A stretch of 64,000 nt of DNA from Triatoma infestans (Eukaryota > Arthropoda > Insecta > Hemiptera > Reduviidae). Position numbers and translations under genes: made by a program. The notes beneath the pieces were generated by a model. The model did not search any database and was not told the origin of the DNA. It saw nothing but the letters and a program-made list of their open reading frames with translations. Below, in pieces: positions 42,602 to 53,340 of the stretch. The DNA is taken from positions 80,249-144,248 of the forward strand of contig JAAEAF010002366.1 of NCBI GenBank assembly GCA_011037195.1. The letters run 5' to 3'. Within the stretch, counting starts at the first letter, position 1; every line of letters starts with the position of its first letter.

Positions 42602-43528
42602 CAGAAGGGGAGGACAAACCCTACGCTATCCAAGCCACCCAGGGCCCATATAGCTACCCCTAAAGAATAACAACCACTGGGACTAGAACGAAAATCCAGG
42701 CCCAGGTTTAAACCATCTAAGTTTCACACAGACCGAACAAATCGGACCAAAACCTTAAAAGGACACAGCTTAAGATCCTCTACCGATATCCTATTCCTAA
42801 ACCTAATCTCCTCACAGCCCAAACAATCCGTCATTAGATGCATGGGTGTTTCCTCCTCCGTCTCACAAACTCTACAAAAGGGATCAGGCATGAGTCCCAT
42901 TGTATAGAGATGTCTCCTTAATCCACAATGCCCAGTGAGGAATCCAACCAGATGCCTGAGAGAGGTCCGTGAAAGACATCGGATCCCGCTATCCAAAGCT
43001 ACGTCCGGACCCCCAATGAGCATCTTAGACTGCCGACAACCCACTGCACTCATCCATAAGGATGAGTGCTGTGAGGTCATCCACGTCTGAAGCCTGACAA
43101 ACATGTGCCAGAAGACACACCAACAGCAGGCTCTGGACCAATGAAAGGGAGAGAGGCGCCTAATTTGGCAAACCTATCCACCTCCTCATTCCCAAAGATT
43201 CCCATATGACCTGGAACCCAGACCAGAAGCACATCCTTCAATGAAGAAAGATCTTCCAGTCTTTTAGAACATTCCAACACCAATCTGGAAGTGAAGACGC
43301 ATGAATTAAGCGCCTTCAACGCAGCCTGGCTGTCCGAGCAGATACAAACACCTTTTAAATTAGTGTTACGCACCCTCTCATCCAAAATACAGCAAAGAAT
43401 TGCATAAACCTCAGCTGGAAAACGGTGGCCCACTCACCAAGAGGCACTACCAAATGATCTCCCGTCTCAAAATAGACGGCAGCCCCAGACCTACCATCCA
43501 TCCTGGAACCGTCCGTGGTAAAAGGAAG
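42566..43528 (-). mobile_element. 5'-truncated LINE B2 with RNase H and CCHC tail, frameshifted
   Basis: Minus strand: PFTTDGSRMDGRSGAAVYF (43520 downward), a frameshift near 43425, then 43433-43077 with ICSDSQAALKALNS, LVWVPGHMGIFGNEEVDRFAK and GPEPAVGVSSGT, then 43104-42724 with LVGFLTGHCGLRRHLYTMGL, CRVCETEEETPMHLMTDCL and PFKVLVRFVRSV. The 3' UTR ends in a (AAT)n tail at 42569-42598, the kind of simple tail typical of I-clade LINEs. Related to LINE B but clearly distinct; relatives at 24.6 and 47.8 kb. Confidence 0.85.
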
Positions 43529-44545
43529 TATTGTGGCAAATTTTCGATTTCACCAGAACTAAACAGTTTCCTGAGTCCAAAAAAGTGGCGTTTAGAAAAA
43601 AGTATGTGCATGTGAACAGTAAGGCTCAAAAATTAAAAATCGCAAGAAATTCAAACTTGACATTCCGTTTGGGTATCACCAAATCCGGGATCTGACAGTG
43701 AGTTGCCTGTCGAAATTTCTCAACCAGAAGTACCACTTTACTGAATACAATTTTTCACTTTTTTGCGATTTTTTCGGAAATGGCTCCAACAGATCTCTTT
43801 AAACTTTATATATATCAACTACACATATTACCAGCTACAATTTTTATTTAAGACATTTCCCCAGGAAAAATACATTTATGGCGGCTTTTTAGGGATGGTT
43901 GGAGTTATGTTTATTTATAAAGTGCTAATTTAGTTTATTGTACGATTCCTTTATCTAAATAATATTAATTAAAATTAAATATATTGCCAAAATTCTGAGT
44001 TTGAAAAAACTCGGTAGATCGTAAGTGCGTCTTTACTGAATAGTTAGTTTCCGGGTTCTGCGATTTTTTCCATAAAAACACCAATGGATTTCATTAACTT
44101 AGTTATACTAACTATAAATACAGAGATACGGTAATTTTTTTTTAAAACTTTTTTCAGAGAAAGTTCATTTAAGGGGGGAATATTATGCTTTCCTCAAAAA
44201 AGGGGTATAAGTTTAGTATTTCCTTTGATTAACATTGAAGAAACTAAAGATAAGGGAGTAAGAAGTTTGAAGATTATTTGTCACTTATAACTGCGTAAAT
44301 TGTATGAGAAAGTCATATGAAAGTGAAGTAATGCCTATTTTTTCTGGCGGGCTTGACTTCCAGCTACCAAATTAGCCTCGTGGACGGGAGGCGAAAGCAT
44401 CTACTTTATTAACATTTTCTAAACGAATATAAATTTTAGCATTTATACGTGGTACTCAAAATGGGGACCTCCACTTACATGTTCATGCTCACAACCACTA
44501 CACCACAGCCGCCCCAGAAAAAGTCGTGTGAATGATTCACAACAG
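43529..44545 (+). repeat. Near-complete HP repeat copy (plus orientation) with a SINE inserted
   Basis: Runs from 'GTGGCAAATTTTCGATTTC' through 'AAGGCTCAAAAATTAAAAATCG', 'CTCAACCAGAAGTACCAC', 'TTTACTGAATAGTTAGTTTCC', 'GATTTCATTAACTTAG' to the terminal palindrome 'AGTCGTGTGAATGATTCACAAC' near 44525. SINE family 2 copy b lies at about 44310-44518. The hairpin end is missing, cut by LINE B2. Confidence 0.65.
44320..44518 (-). mobile_element. tRNA-derived SINE, family 2 (copy b)
   Basis: Minus strand: begins GGGGCGGCTGTGGTGTAGTG, passes a decayed B-box region, shares 'CTCCCGTCCACGAGG' and 'AGTCAAGCCCGCCAG', and ends AAAAAATAGGCATTAC, matching copy a. It sits inside the HP repeat; 'GAAAGTCATATGA' on the left and 'AAAAGTCGTGTGA' on the right look like a decayed target-site duplication. 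Confidence 0.75.
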
Positions 44546-45010
44546 ATGTTTTTCCCTTTCACAAAGTACCAAAGTATTTGAAGAAGTGGTAGTCCGTTGG
44601 GGCAGGCAGATCAGGTGAATATGGTGGATGCTGTATTTCAATTCATGGAGTTTTATTTAATTGCAACTAGCTATATATATGGGGGGGAGCTTGTGATATC
44701 GAGCGATAAAATAGGCCATGTCACGAGAGTTGGACACTGAATCTTCAATTTCTTATGCATTTGTTCAATATAATAACAATACCTTTCTGCTGAAATTGTT
44801 TTACTGGTAGGTAATAAAAAAAATCTAATCACACCATGTAAGTCCATCAAACTGTCATCAATAACTTTCGCAGATGACAAGAAGGCTTTGGAGCAAGTTT
44901 TGGGAACTTACCGTATCTTATAGGGTCCTTCTTTCATCGCATATTACGATACGTTTCAAGAATTGGTCACGGTTGTTTCTGGTTAAGTTTTCGGAACATA
45001 TATTTAATAT
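44546..45010 (-). pseudogene. mariner-like transposase relic
   Basis: Minus strand: a frame from about 45000 reads ETYRNM, then KLAPKPSCHLRK; 44880-44671 reads MDLHGVIRFFLLPTSKTISA, ERYCYYIEQMHKKLK, followed by a decayed ILSLDIT where the family has a catalytic D in 'HDNARPH'; further down about 44640-44560 reads IHPPYSPDLPAPTDYHFFKY, with the PYSPDLAPxDYHF signature of mariners. Stops and frameshifts; terminal repeats not identified. Confidence 0.7.
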
Positions 45011-45300
45011 GATATAATATGAGTTTATCATGTAACTTTACTTTTTTATGTTTCTTTTTTACAGTTTTTCACGATTCTCTAGAACACCGTTCCAACGATT
45101 TTGTTCGAATACCGTTTACATATACCTATCTGGGGGAACAGTATTTTAAAGTTTTCCACTTGGAACGGCCAATAGGCAGGTTGTTGCTCCTCTATGATTA
45201 TTGTACCGTCAATAAAATAAATGAATAAAGATACACTGATTATTTTTAAAGTGGACTGTATTTCGAATAAAAATATAGGGAAGATGAACACTCTTTACAA
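45011..45300 (+). repeat. HP repeat fragment (plus orientation)
   Basis: 'TTTTTCACGATTCTCTAGAAC', 'CGTTCCAACGATTTTGTTCG' and 'CCTATCTGGGGGAACAG' match the family. No terminal parts. Confidence 0.4.
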
Positions 45301-45313
45301 ATGATATAAGGTA

Positions 45314-45549
45314 TTTTTTTTTTTATTTAAGGCGTCTCAACATCTGTGGTCATTTGCGCCCGGAGCCTTCTCAGTGCTCTACCGGCCTCCGGACAGTGTT
45401 CTCCCGTTACAGACAACACTGTCCATCACCGGACAGTGAGCTGTAGGGGCTCCTAGGAAGAGAAAATCTAAGGGTAGCACGGCTGGATTCGAACCCGTGA
45501 TCTCCGCGTTACTAGTCCAGCGCGCTACCACTGAGCTAATCCCTTCCCT
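45314..45549 (-). mobile_element. tRNA-derived SINE, family 1 (copy c)
   Basis: Best-kept copy. Minus strand: A box TAGCTCAGTGG (45538-45528), B box GGTTCGAATCC (45495-45485), body with 'CACTGTCCGGTGATGGACAG', tail GCGCAAATGACCACAGATG and an A run. Perfect 12-bp target-site duplication TGATATAAGGTA at 45302-45313 and 45550-45561, so it is recent. Confidence 0.92.
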
Positions 45550-45561
45550 TGATATAAGGTA

Positions 45562-46125
45562 GATGAATAATATGTGCATTTACTAGTGATTTTATATTAT
45601 GTTTCTCTCTTGCCTAAACTGAGTAAAGAATGATGTCGCTGCAGCTGAGCAGGTGTCGTCCTTACTCTCGTACCTCCGCTCTGGTATAGATGATGGTTAA
45701 TAGAAGATAACGTTGCTAGTCTTGATGATGATGATGGTATTCTGATGTAGAAAGTTTAAAGCAAGTTCCACAATGTTTTAAAGTGTTGGTGGTACACAGG
45801 CGTACAAAAAAAATGTCGAATAATGTTCGAGGTATGGCCACACCAAAAGTGAAATAAATTCAAATAGGGGTAATGTGCGCACTAACATAGCGGCCGAGCA
45901 ACTATCTGTTTTAGAATAACTCTTTGTTACGAAGTAAAAACATCGTAAGTTCAAAGTGCGGCCGAGTGAAAGATACGATCTGCACACACTAACATGAGAG
46001 AAACATAATAGATGTAATTACAAACAGTAATAGCGAGAGAATACAATGTTTATTTTGTACAGTTACATACGATTATTAAAATTTTAATTTTATTTTATTC
46101 AGTTTCCCTACGGACGCTGCACCAC
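45562..46125. other. Intergenic DNA, nothing recognised
   Basis: No gene or repeat noticed. A (GAT)n stretch lies near 45722-45735. Confidence 0.4.
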
Positions 46126-46339
46126 TAAAGTATCACTTCAGTCTAATTTATAGTTCTGCATGTATATAGTATTAATAAACATGAGAAGCATAGCTAGCCT
46201 GCTAACCATCGGCTAACCGGAAATACGACTTCACAGAATTCTTTTTTTGTAAAATTTTGAATTATCTCGAATATGGCTAAAACGATTTCCTTTTAACTTG
46301 GATTGGTATCGGCACAGGTATGAAACTATGATTGTTGTG

Positions 46340-46600
46340 GTTGGTTCGCAGAACTGGAAAGCATCAGAGACTTTTCCGTGATAGACATTTTTTCTTTTTG
46401 TGGTCGTTGCGGTTTCGGTCGTTCGCCCATCATCAGGATGTTTTTGTCAAACAGTGTAATAACACTGCACAGAGCAAATATAGTTAATACACAGAGTGTC
46501 ACTGATGATGGGCAAACGCCCGAAACCGGTTGATGACTACGAAAAGAAGCAGGGCTATCACCGAAAATGTCTTTGATATAAAGCTATGCTTTTTATTGGA
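46340..46600. mobile_element. Small foldback with hammerhead-like cores on both arms
   Basis: The left arm 'GACTTTTCCGTGATAGACAT', 'GCGGTTTCGGTCGTTCGCCC' and right arm 'GATGATGGGCAAACGCCCG', 'CGAAAATGTCTTTGATATAA' are inverted copies around a loop at about 46450-46500. Different arm sequence from the 21-kb foldback, but the same core architecture. Confidence 0.7.
46502..46531 (+). ncRNA. Hammerhead-like motif with perfect helix II
   Basis: CTGATGA 46502-46508, T 46509, GGGC 46510-46513, AAAC loop, GCCC 46518-46521 (perfect stem), GAAA 46522-46525, CCGG 46526-46529, TT 46530-46531. The inverse arm (minus, core ending at 46440-46446) has the same layout with a damaged stem. The extra T before helix II recurs here too. 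Confidence 0.4.
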
Positions 46601-46890
46601 AACAATTTTCCAAAAAAGAAAAAAAAAGTTAATTTTAGATTGTGTTGCAAAATTTGTGGCGTTATATTTGAAATATATGAGGTTGGTTCTATGTTATTGG
46701 CCTGTCCTCCACTTCCCTACCTGGTTGGGTTAGTAGATGGGTACATGTCCCCCACTATCTCTATAATTATGTTAAAACAAATGAAAAAAAAAATGTGAAG
46801 TTTCAAGAAAATTCGTGATTCTATAATAAAATTGAATCCACGGGTGTAAGAGAAAACGGGTGGCGAGTGTTTCATACCAGATTTTTTTTT

Positions 46891-47740
46891 TCAACTTCAC
46901 CTATGTCATATTGGTGTCGTAAAACTGGTGTGGGTCAGTGTTCTTTCAGTTTGCCTTTCAATGTCCTTTTCAAGTTGCAGAGTTCTTAAACCAACAACGA
47001 TTGCCACAAATGATTTCTCACCTACCTTGAGATTCATTTTGATGTGACTCGTCTCCAAAAAAAAATATTTGAAACCAATGTTACATTGATCTCTCGTTTT
47101 TACGGTTGCTTCATCATATTATGCTATATTTATGTTAGATTTGTGATAGCAGCATTGTTGACGGAGTTTATAATCGTAATGGATAATTATGCGTATTTCA
47201 CAAGCCCTCACATTCTTAAAAACCAATAAAAAATGTGTAAAAATTCAAAGTTTTTCGAAAAGTTACTGGTAAGGTTCACGATAGAGTACAAAGATCAACA
47301 TAGTGTTGTAATATAGCAAATACAGAAGGACGACTTTCATATGCACCTACCTTATATTGGATGTAACCTTATATGGATGTTAGAATGGAGTTTATACTGA
47401 AATGGGGCACCTTAGAGAGGAGCCTAATGTCGCCGTTCCTGAGATATCTTATAACATCTATTTCCCCAGTAAAATATATCAAGTACAAAATTGCAAATAG
47501 TTGCATTGCAAAAAATTGAAAAACTGCAAATCCTGAGAATATATTTAGTTTAAATCAAGTTAAACTGGGGGCTGTTTTATAACTATCTTTATTTTGTATA
47601 ACCTCCCTGTTGTATAACCTGAAATCTGTTGGAATTTTGGGATTTGTTTTCGCTTATTGCCGCTAGATGTCGGGCTACTTAAATGTTACTTTTCTCCACT
47701 TGTGACAAAAAGTATAACTTACTTCATTTATTACTATTGA
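46891..47740. other. Intergenic DNA, nothing recognised
   Basis: No supported gene; the 61-residue open frame at 47044-47229 has no family resemblance. Confidence 0.4.
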
Positions 47741-47744
47741 TGAG

Positions 47745-48060
47745 GGCTATTAGTGAGATGTTGCTGAGTCTTTTATGGGCCTCTCTCAGCCATCTGGTTG
47801 GATCCCTTACTGGGTATTGTGGTTTAAGAAAACACCTCTATGTAATGGAAGGCACGTGTCAGAGCGCTTTTTTAGAGTTTGTGAGATCATTGAAAAATCA
47901 ACCATCCAACTTATGACAGATTGTTTGGGTAATAACATAAATTCAGGACCTTTGATCGGAACGGGATGTCTTTGGAAGAGCTTAAGCTATTTTCCCTTGA
48001 AGGTTGTGGTTGAAGTTATTTGTTTGGACCGCGGTAAATCTTAGATAGGTTAGACCCGGT
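47745..48060 (+). mobile_element. LINE B2 fragment: ORF2 C-terminus
   Basis: Two frames together give LVGSLTGYCGLRKHLYVM, then RVCEIIEKSTIQLMTDCLG, then LKVVVEVICLDRG, matching the tail of LINE B2 at 43.0-42.7 kb (LVGFLTGHCGLRRHLYTM, RVCETEEETPMHLMTDCLG). The first Cys of the finger is lost. Frameshift near 47860. Confidence 0.75.
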
Positions 48061-49600
48061 CCTGGTTTTCTTTTTCTAGACCCCAATTTATTGTTGTTTT
48101 TCTTTGGGCTAGCCAAATCATTATTGTCACTTTTTTCTTGTATAGGTTTTCACCATAATACATCACATAGCTAAAAACGATATAGGTTTACGCCATATTA
48201 TTATACGGTTGAAAAAAAAAATGTATTCAACATGCCCCAGCTTCCATTAACTAGTTTCGTTTTATTTTTATTTTTTTCAAGGATGTATTTTTGAATGAAT
48301 ATGCTAATGCAAAATGTATTGTGCTATAAATAAGAGTAGTATTAGTGGCATTATATATATATGGACGTGTGGAGGTGTAGAAAATGTTGCAACACTAAGT
48401 ATGATTTACTTAAATTTTGTATAATAAACCTAGTTGGAGATATATTCTTTGTGTTTCTGGATCATATAACGTGCAGAAAAAAAGACAAATTAATGAAGAA
48501 GATTTTAGGTTACTTCTATATATAAGTTTTACCCGCGCTATGCTGGGATATCCTAAAGGAAGAGCATCATAGAAGGCATAGGATAACAGTAGCTGTAATT
48601 TCACTCTCTCAGTCTCTGTTTGTCTGTGAGTTCTCTAACCACGGCTTGTTCAATCAAGAGACCAAGGTAGCTGGGAATTACTTCTCCACACAAAGTCCCC
48701 CCCCCCTTCGCCACCACTATACACCTTTAATCTATCCCAAACTTAATGTTGCTACCCCACAAATACACACACACACCCCTCAACTACCCCAAAAACAAAG
48801 TGATGTTGTCCCAGTCTTCCTGTATTATATCCCTGTAAAACTGACACTATATATTGTTTCACCCCCTTTTAAGTCCATAGTTGTTATTCGTTTAATCCCC
48901 TTCTGTCTCTTTTCTTCTTTCTCTCTCTCTCCTATACACACAATCTCTCTCTCTCTCTCCTACTAACGGCACCCGGCTTTTAAACCATCCTGTTTTAATC
49001 CGGTTTACATCCTATTTCTCAGATAGAACAATCCGCTCTACTGTCCCTAGATTTAACCGCATAGTTTAGAACAGACAGCAATTCTTGCAAATATCTAGTT
49101 ACTGTTTTCTCACCAACTGAAATCCAGACCAAATCTATCCTTTGCTAAAATGCATGACTTGTAAAAGAAAAGACTCTCTTCGCAAACACAATAAACCGAA
49201 ATTTATAGTAACAAAGAACAGTATCAAATATCAATAAAGCCTTTGAAAACTCTAAGTGAAGAACAAGAAACAGCATGAAGTTCATTACCTTCATAAATTC
49301 CGGACGTTGATTCCTGCCATAATCAATACACACAAACATATACACACACACACACACATTACATAGCATCTATGTTGTAGTACTGCCGTAAAAAAACACA
49401 GATTTATTAATTATATGAAGTTATTGATAATAAACTCTTCTGTCAATATTCCAATTGATCAAATTTCTTAAACCATTAATTAAATATTGACAGGGAAAAA
49501 TCGTAAGTTACTGCTTATCAAATAAAATTAAGCCTATAATTATATAAATGTTTAAAAAATTTGTTGACATTTTTAGGAAAAACTGAAAAACACATGTGCG
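48061..49600. other. Low-complexity intergenic DNA
   Basis: A poly-C run near 48700, CA-rich 48760-48780, (CT)n at 48918-48960, CA-rich 49322-49360. No gene. Confidence 0.5.
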
Positions 49601-49604
49601 CTTA

Positions 49605-50335
49605 TTATTTTCTCTTACTCCTAGTAAGAGAGAGTATTGTAATCGTGTCAAATTTTCAATATCAAGTTTTCACCGGAAATATCCGTTTTGAAGTCCTCTG
49701 TGTCCAAAAAAGTGGTTTTTAGAAAATGGTGAACAGTATAGCTCAAAAACGAAAAATCGCAGAAAGTTCAAACTTGATATTCCATTTAGGTATCACCATG
49801 GGATACAACAGTACGTAACCATTAAAAATTCCTCAACCGAAATATAGTACCACTTTACTATATTTTTTTTCACTTTTTTGCGATTTTCTCAAAAATGGTT
49901 CCAACGATTTTCTTTAAACTTAGTATAATAACTACACATACAAAGATTTACAATTCTATTTGTAACTTTTCTCCGGAAAAATTCATGTAAGGGCTGTTTT
50001 TGGGAAGGAGGTCAGATTTTCCTCCAAAATGCTATTTCACTTTATTACACAATTCTATCATCTAAATAGTTTTCAATTAGAATTAAATATGTTGTTGAAA
50101 TCTGAGTTTGAAGAAAATCAGATGACCGGAATTGCGTATTTACTAAACAGTTTTTCTTGGTTTTACAGCGGATTTCTTTAAATTTGGTACACTAACTATG
50201 AATATAGAGACATATCACTTTTGTTTGAAACTTTTATCCGAGAAAGTTTATTTAAAGAAGTTTTGAGTGGTGGGAGGGAGAGTGTATGGTTTCCTCAAAA
50301 AAGTTTAGTTTAATTCTCCAATTAATTTAAAGTTT
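49605..50335 (+). repeat. HP repeat copy (plus orientation) with hairpin start
   Basis: Starts at the hairpin 'CTCTTACTCCTAGTAAGAG' (about 49612-49630), then 'ATTGTAATCGTGTCAAATTT', 'GTTTTCACCGGAAATATCCG', 'CGAAAAATCGCAGAAAGTTC', 'GGTTCCAACGATTTTC', 'GATGACCGGAATTGCG' and 'TGAATATAGAGACATATCAC', stopping in the 'TTTCCTCAAAAAAG' block. No CA/GT tract in this copy. Confidence 0.75.
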
Positions 50336-50644
50336 ATTTAAATTAGTTTTATGTCCATCGAATTTAATTTTTATTTTGTAATTTAAAACTACATTTCCAC
50401 ATTCTATTTCTTTTTCTAACCAATAATTGGATGTGTACAATGTCTCTAGAAATTCAACTCTAATATATAACGGTTCTAGTTTCTATAATTTATTTGTTTA
50501 ATTGAACTAATAATTAGTTCAATTCCTTTTTTTATATTGTTGAGAGAAACTAGATTTTTATTGAATTAGCTTTTGCGTAGATTTCCATCTGTAAAGTACT
50601 CTTTTAATAGGTCGTGGACTGCGCCACTTACATAAAACTAAGAC
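50336..50644. other. AT-rich DNA, nothing recognised
   Basis: An inverted pair 'GAACTAATAATTAGTTC' near 50503 is the only structure noticed. Confidence 0.4.
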
Positions 50645-50647
50645 ATA

Positions 50648-51075
50648 GATTGTTATAGGGGATTATTGCACTTCAACCTGAAAGATCTATTTTGCCACTC
50701 CCCCTGAGCTTTCTCAATGCACGGCCAGGCCTTCGAGCAGTGTCCTCTAGCTACAGACAACACTGCCCATCACCGGACAGTGAGCTGTAAAAGGCTCCTG
50801 ACAAGAGAAAATCTGTAGGCAGCATGCTGGATTCTTCCACGTTGCTAGTCCAGCGCGCTACCACTGAGATAATCCCTTCTTTCTCAGTTAACTACAGATG
50901 AAAACCCTAGTTTGTGTACTGCGTTGGTCCTTGTCTGTAAAAGGCAGAGTGTCTGTAGTTTAGGTGTATTGTGTACTGTTCTGTCGAAGTGCATGGATTA
51001 CTGAGCTGTGGTAACCTTTGAGATCGCTACACTCACTAACTGCACGCAACAGATACCCCTTGCGGGCTAAGGACA
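50648..51075 (-). mobile_element. Long form of SINE family 1 (copy d)
   Basis: Same layout as the copy at 24.1-24.6 kb: head GCCCGCAAGGGGTATCTG at 51075 downward, about 200 bases of intermediate sequence, a decayed tRNA-like part (A box intact near 50870, B box disrupted), SINE body and the 'ATAGATC' tail near 50690. More diverged than copy b. Confidence 0.65.
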
Positions 51076-51130
51076 ATATAATGAATAACTACTAACTCCA
51101 GGTCAAAGAAAGGTTTTTCAACTAAAAGGA

Positions 51131-52050
51131 ATTCCTTGGAGAAATTTTTGTGGGTATTTAACATCAATTTTATTTTGCTCCATTAGTATAAACGGCTAAA
51201 TACAAAATGGCGGATCTTGCATTTCTGCATATTTCTCTTTTGCTGTCTTTTTCAACAATGGAATGTAATTGCTGAATTTTTTCTTTATAGCTCACATTAA
51301 TTATATAAAACATTAAATATTATGTAGAAATTAGCTTGATATTTTGCATTGTTTTTACAAAAAAATTTAGTGCCTAATTCGATAATTTATAAAATACCTG
51401 CATTTTTCATAGAAATAAATAGCTATAAATGATTAGCCAATCACATTGCAGGAGTTGCAGCGTTTCGTCTGGTGATCGGCCTCGGCTATCTGCAAGCTTA
51501 CTTTGAGCGTGTAGATATTTTCGCTTGATTCTCACTAGCTCAGTTGATTCTCACAATATGAGAATGACCAGTGCCCACTATACCAGGAAGGGAAAATGGA
51601 TGCAGAATACCAGGAAGTTTGCGCAGCCTTAAAGGATGTTCGTGACTCCGCCTACTAGTGTGATTCGGCAATGCAGCGAGTATATTGGGCAGCACGACAC
51701 TGTATGGCAACGAAAAACGTAGTAGAAATGAAGATTTGAAATGTGGGTGTATGCTAGGCCAATCAGAAATTTAGAATTATCATGTGGACCACGCCCATCA
51801 TGTGGACCTTAACTTCCACACTGTGACTGACTAATTATATAAAAAGTTATTTCTAACATAGTATTTACTATTTTATATAATTATTGTGACTTATAAAGAA
51901 AAAATTTAGCATTTACATTCCATTGTTGAAAAAGAAAGCAAAAGAGAATTATACAGAAATGCAAGATTCGTCATTTTATATTTAGCCGTTTATACTAATG
52001 GAACAAAATAAAATTGGTGTTAAACACCCACAAAGACTTATCCAAGGAAT
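51131..52050. mobile_element. Non-autonomous DNA element with long terminal inverted repeats, about 0.92 kb
   Basis: ATTCCTTGGAGAAATTTTTG at the left is mirrored by the right end (CCAAGGAAT at 52042-52050). The arms stay similar for about 200 bases, including 'CCATTAGTATAAACGGCTAA' and 'TTTTTCAACAATGGAATGTA' and their complements near 51900-52010. The core 51430-51830 is GC-richer with no ORF; it contains two inverted CCAATCA-type boxes. No transposase. The superfamily is not assigned. Confidence 0.8.
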
Positions 52051-52054
52051 CTGT

Positions 52055-52332
52055 AATAGCACTTTAGAGGAAAACTAATCGCACCTCTCCCCAAAAGTGC
52101 CCTTAAATTAATTTTCCCGAAGAAATGTTTCATGCAGAAGTTGTAGCTGTAGTTGATATACCAAGTTTAAAGAAAATCGTTGGACCATTTTTCAAGAAAA
52201 AACCGTTCAGTAAAGTGGTGCTTCCGGTTGAGGAACCTACTGTTGGGTCCTATGATGATACCTAAACCGAATATCAAGCTTGAACTTTCTACGATTTTTC
52301 GTTTTTAGCTTTGCTGTTCACATACATATACT

Positions 52333-52374
<42 letters not shown>

Positions 52375-52640
52375 TACATACATACATACACAGATCATTT
52401 TCTAAAAACCACTTTTTTGGACTCGGGGTACCTGAAAACGGAAATTTCTGGTGAAAAGTAGATGTATAAAATTTGACTCGATTACAATGCTTCCTCTTAC
52501 TAGGAGTGAGAGAAGTAAAAAGGAATCGAACCGGAAGTGTGACTTTACTGTGGTTTTTTCTTCAGTTTTTCTTGAAAACGGCTGCAACGATGTGTGTTGT
52601 CGGCAGCAAAATCATAAGGCACCTCCTCCCACAGCTACAT
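52055..52640 (-). repeat. HP repeat copy (minus), hairpin end, then the start of another (plus)
   Basis: Minus copy: 'GCACTTTAGAGGAAAAC', 'TCGTTGGACCATTTTTC', 'CTTCCGGTTGAGGAACC', a long CA tract at 52333-52392, and the hairpin 'CTTCCTCTTACTAGGAGTG' at about 52491. From 52520 a plus-type piece ('ATCGAACCGGAAGTGTGAC') follows. Confidence 0.65.
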
Positions 52641-53340
52641 CACACAATACGTCACATGATGCGTAATATATCTCCGTACTTCAAACTATTCAAGTTAACC
52701 TTTAAAGGAGAGCCTATTAATACCCTAGGAAATCGGGAAAGAGAAGTAGGGGGAGTTGAGAATCATGTATAAACGCTATCCATACTCAAGAAGTCTGTGA
52801 TTCAGTCTTTTGCACACAACCATATTTCAGCACATTGTTCATTGTAAACATCATCAAGCAAACAGAAACCATTGCTCTGCCAACTCAATCTGTCATCATA
52901 TTTTTTCGTACTCGAGGGACATGGAAATATGTATTTCCAAATGAAAGCTCAATTTCCAAAATTTAACACAATTTTTTGTAGCATTAAGAGAAAGTAAAAA
53001 ATGAAAATCCGTTATCATGGAAATCCATAGCGGGCAGGTTTTTTCAACCTGGCGTGTGTTCAAAATTAACATTTCCGATAGACAGCCATTTTGTCATAAA
53101 AATTGCATCTTATTTGGTTCATGGATAACGGTTAAATATTGATCCATAATGCATATCAATCCATTAAAAAAAAAAATTGATCCATAATGATGACTGTAAT
53201 AACTTTACCAAGTATGAATTTAGAATAAGTTTTCCCACTTAGATTACATACGCAACAATTATTGTTTACGTGTAATACATGGATTAAATGTCTACTTACA
53301 TGAATATTTAAGTTTATGTGTTGTTACACCTCGAAACCAC
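52641..53340. other. Intergenic DNA with an HP repeat trace
   Basis: 52900-53000 resembles the hairpin-proximal HP segment ('ATTTCCAAATGAAAGCTC'). Otherwise nothing recognised. Confidence 0.35.

Larger units (their letters stand above)
46130..46890 (+). repeat. HP repeat copy (plus orientation) with a foldback inserted
   Basis: Left part: 'AAGTATCACTTCAGTCTAAT', 'GGCTAACCGGAAATACGAC', 'CGAATATGGCTAAAACGATT'. Right part: 'AACAATTTTCCAAAAAAG', 'TTTCAAGAAAATTCGTGATT' and the terminal 'GGCGAGTGTTTCATACCAG' near 46862. The foldback lies between at about 46340-46600. Confidence 0.5.
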
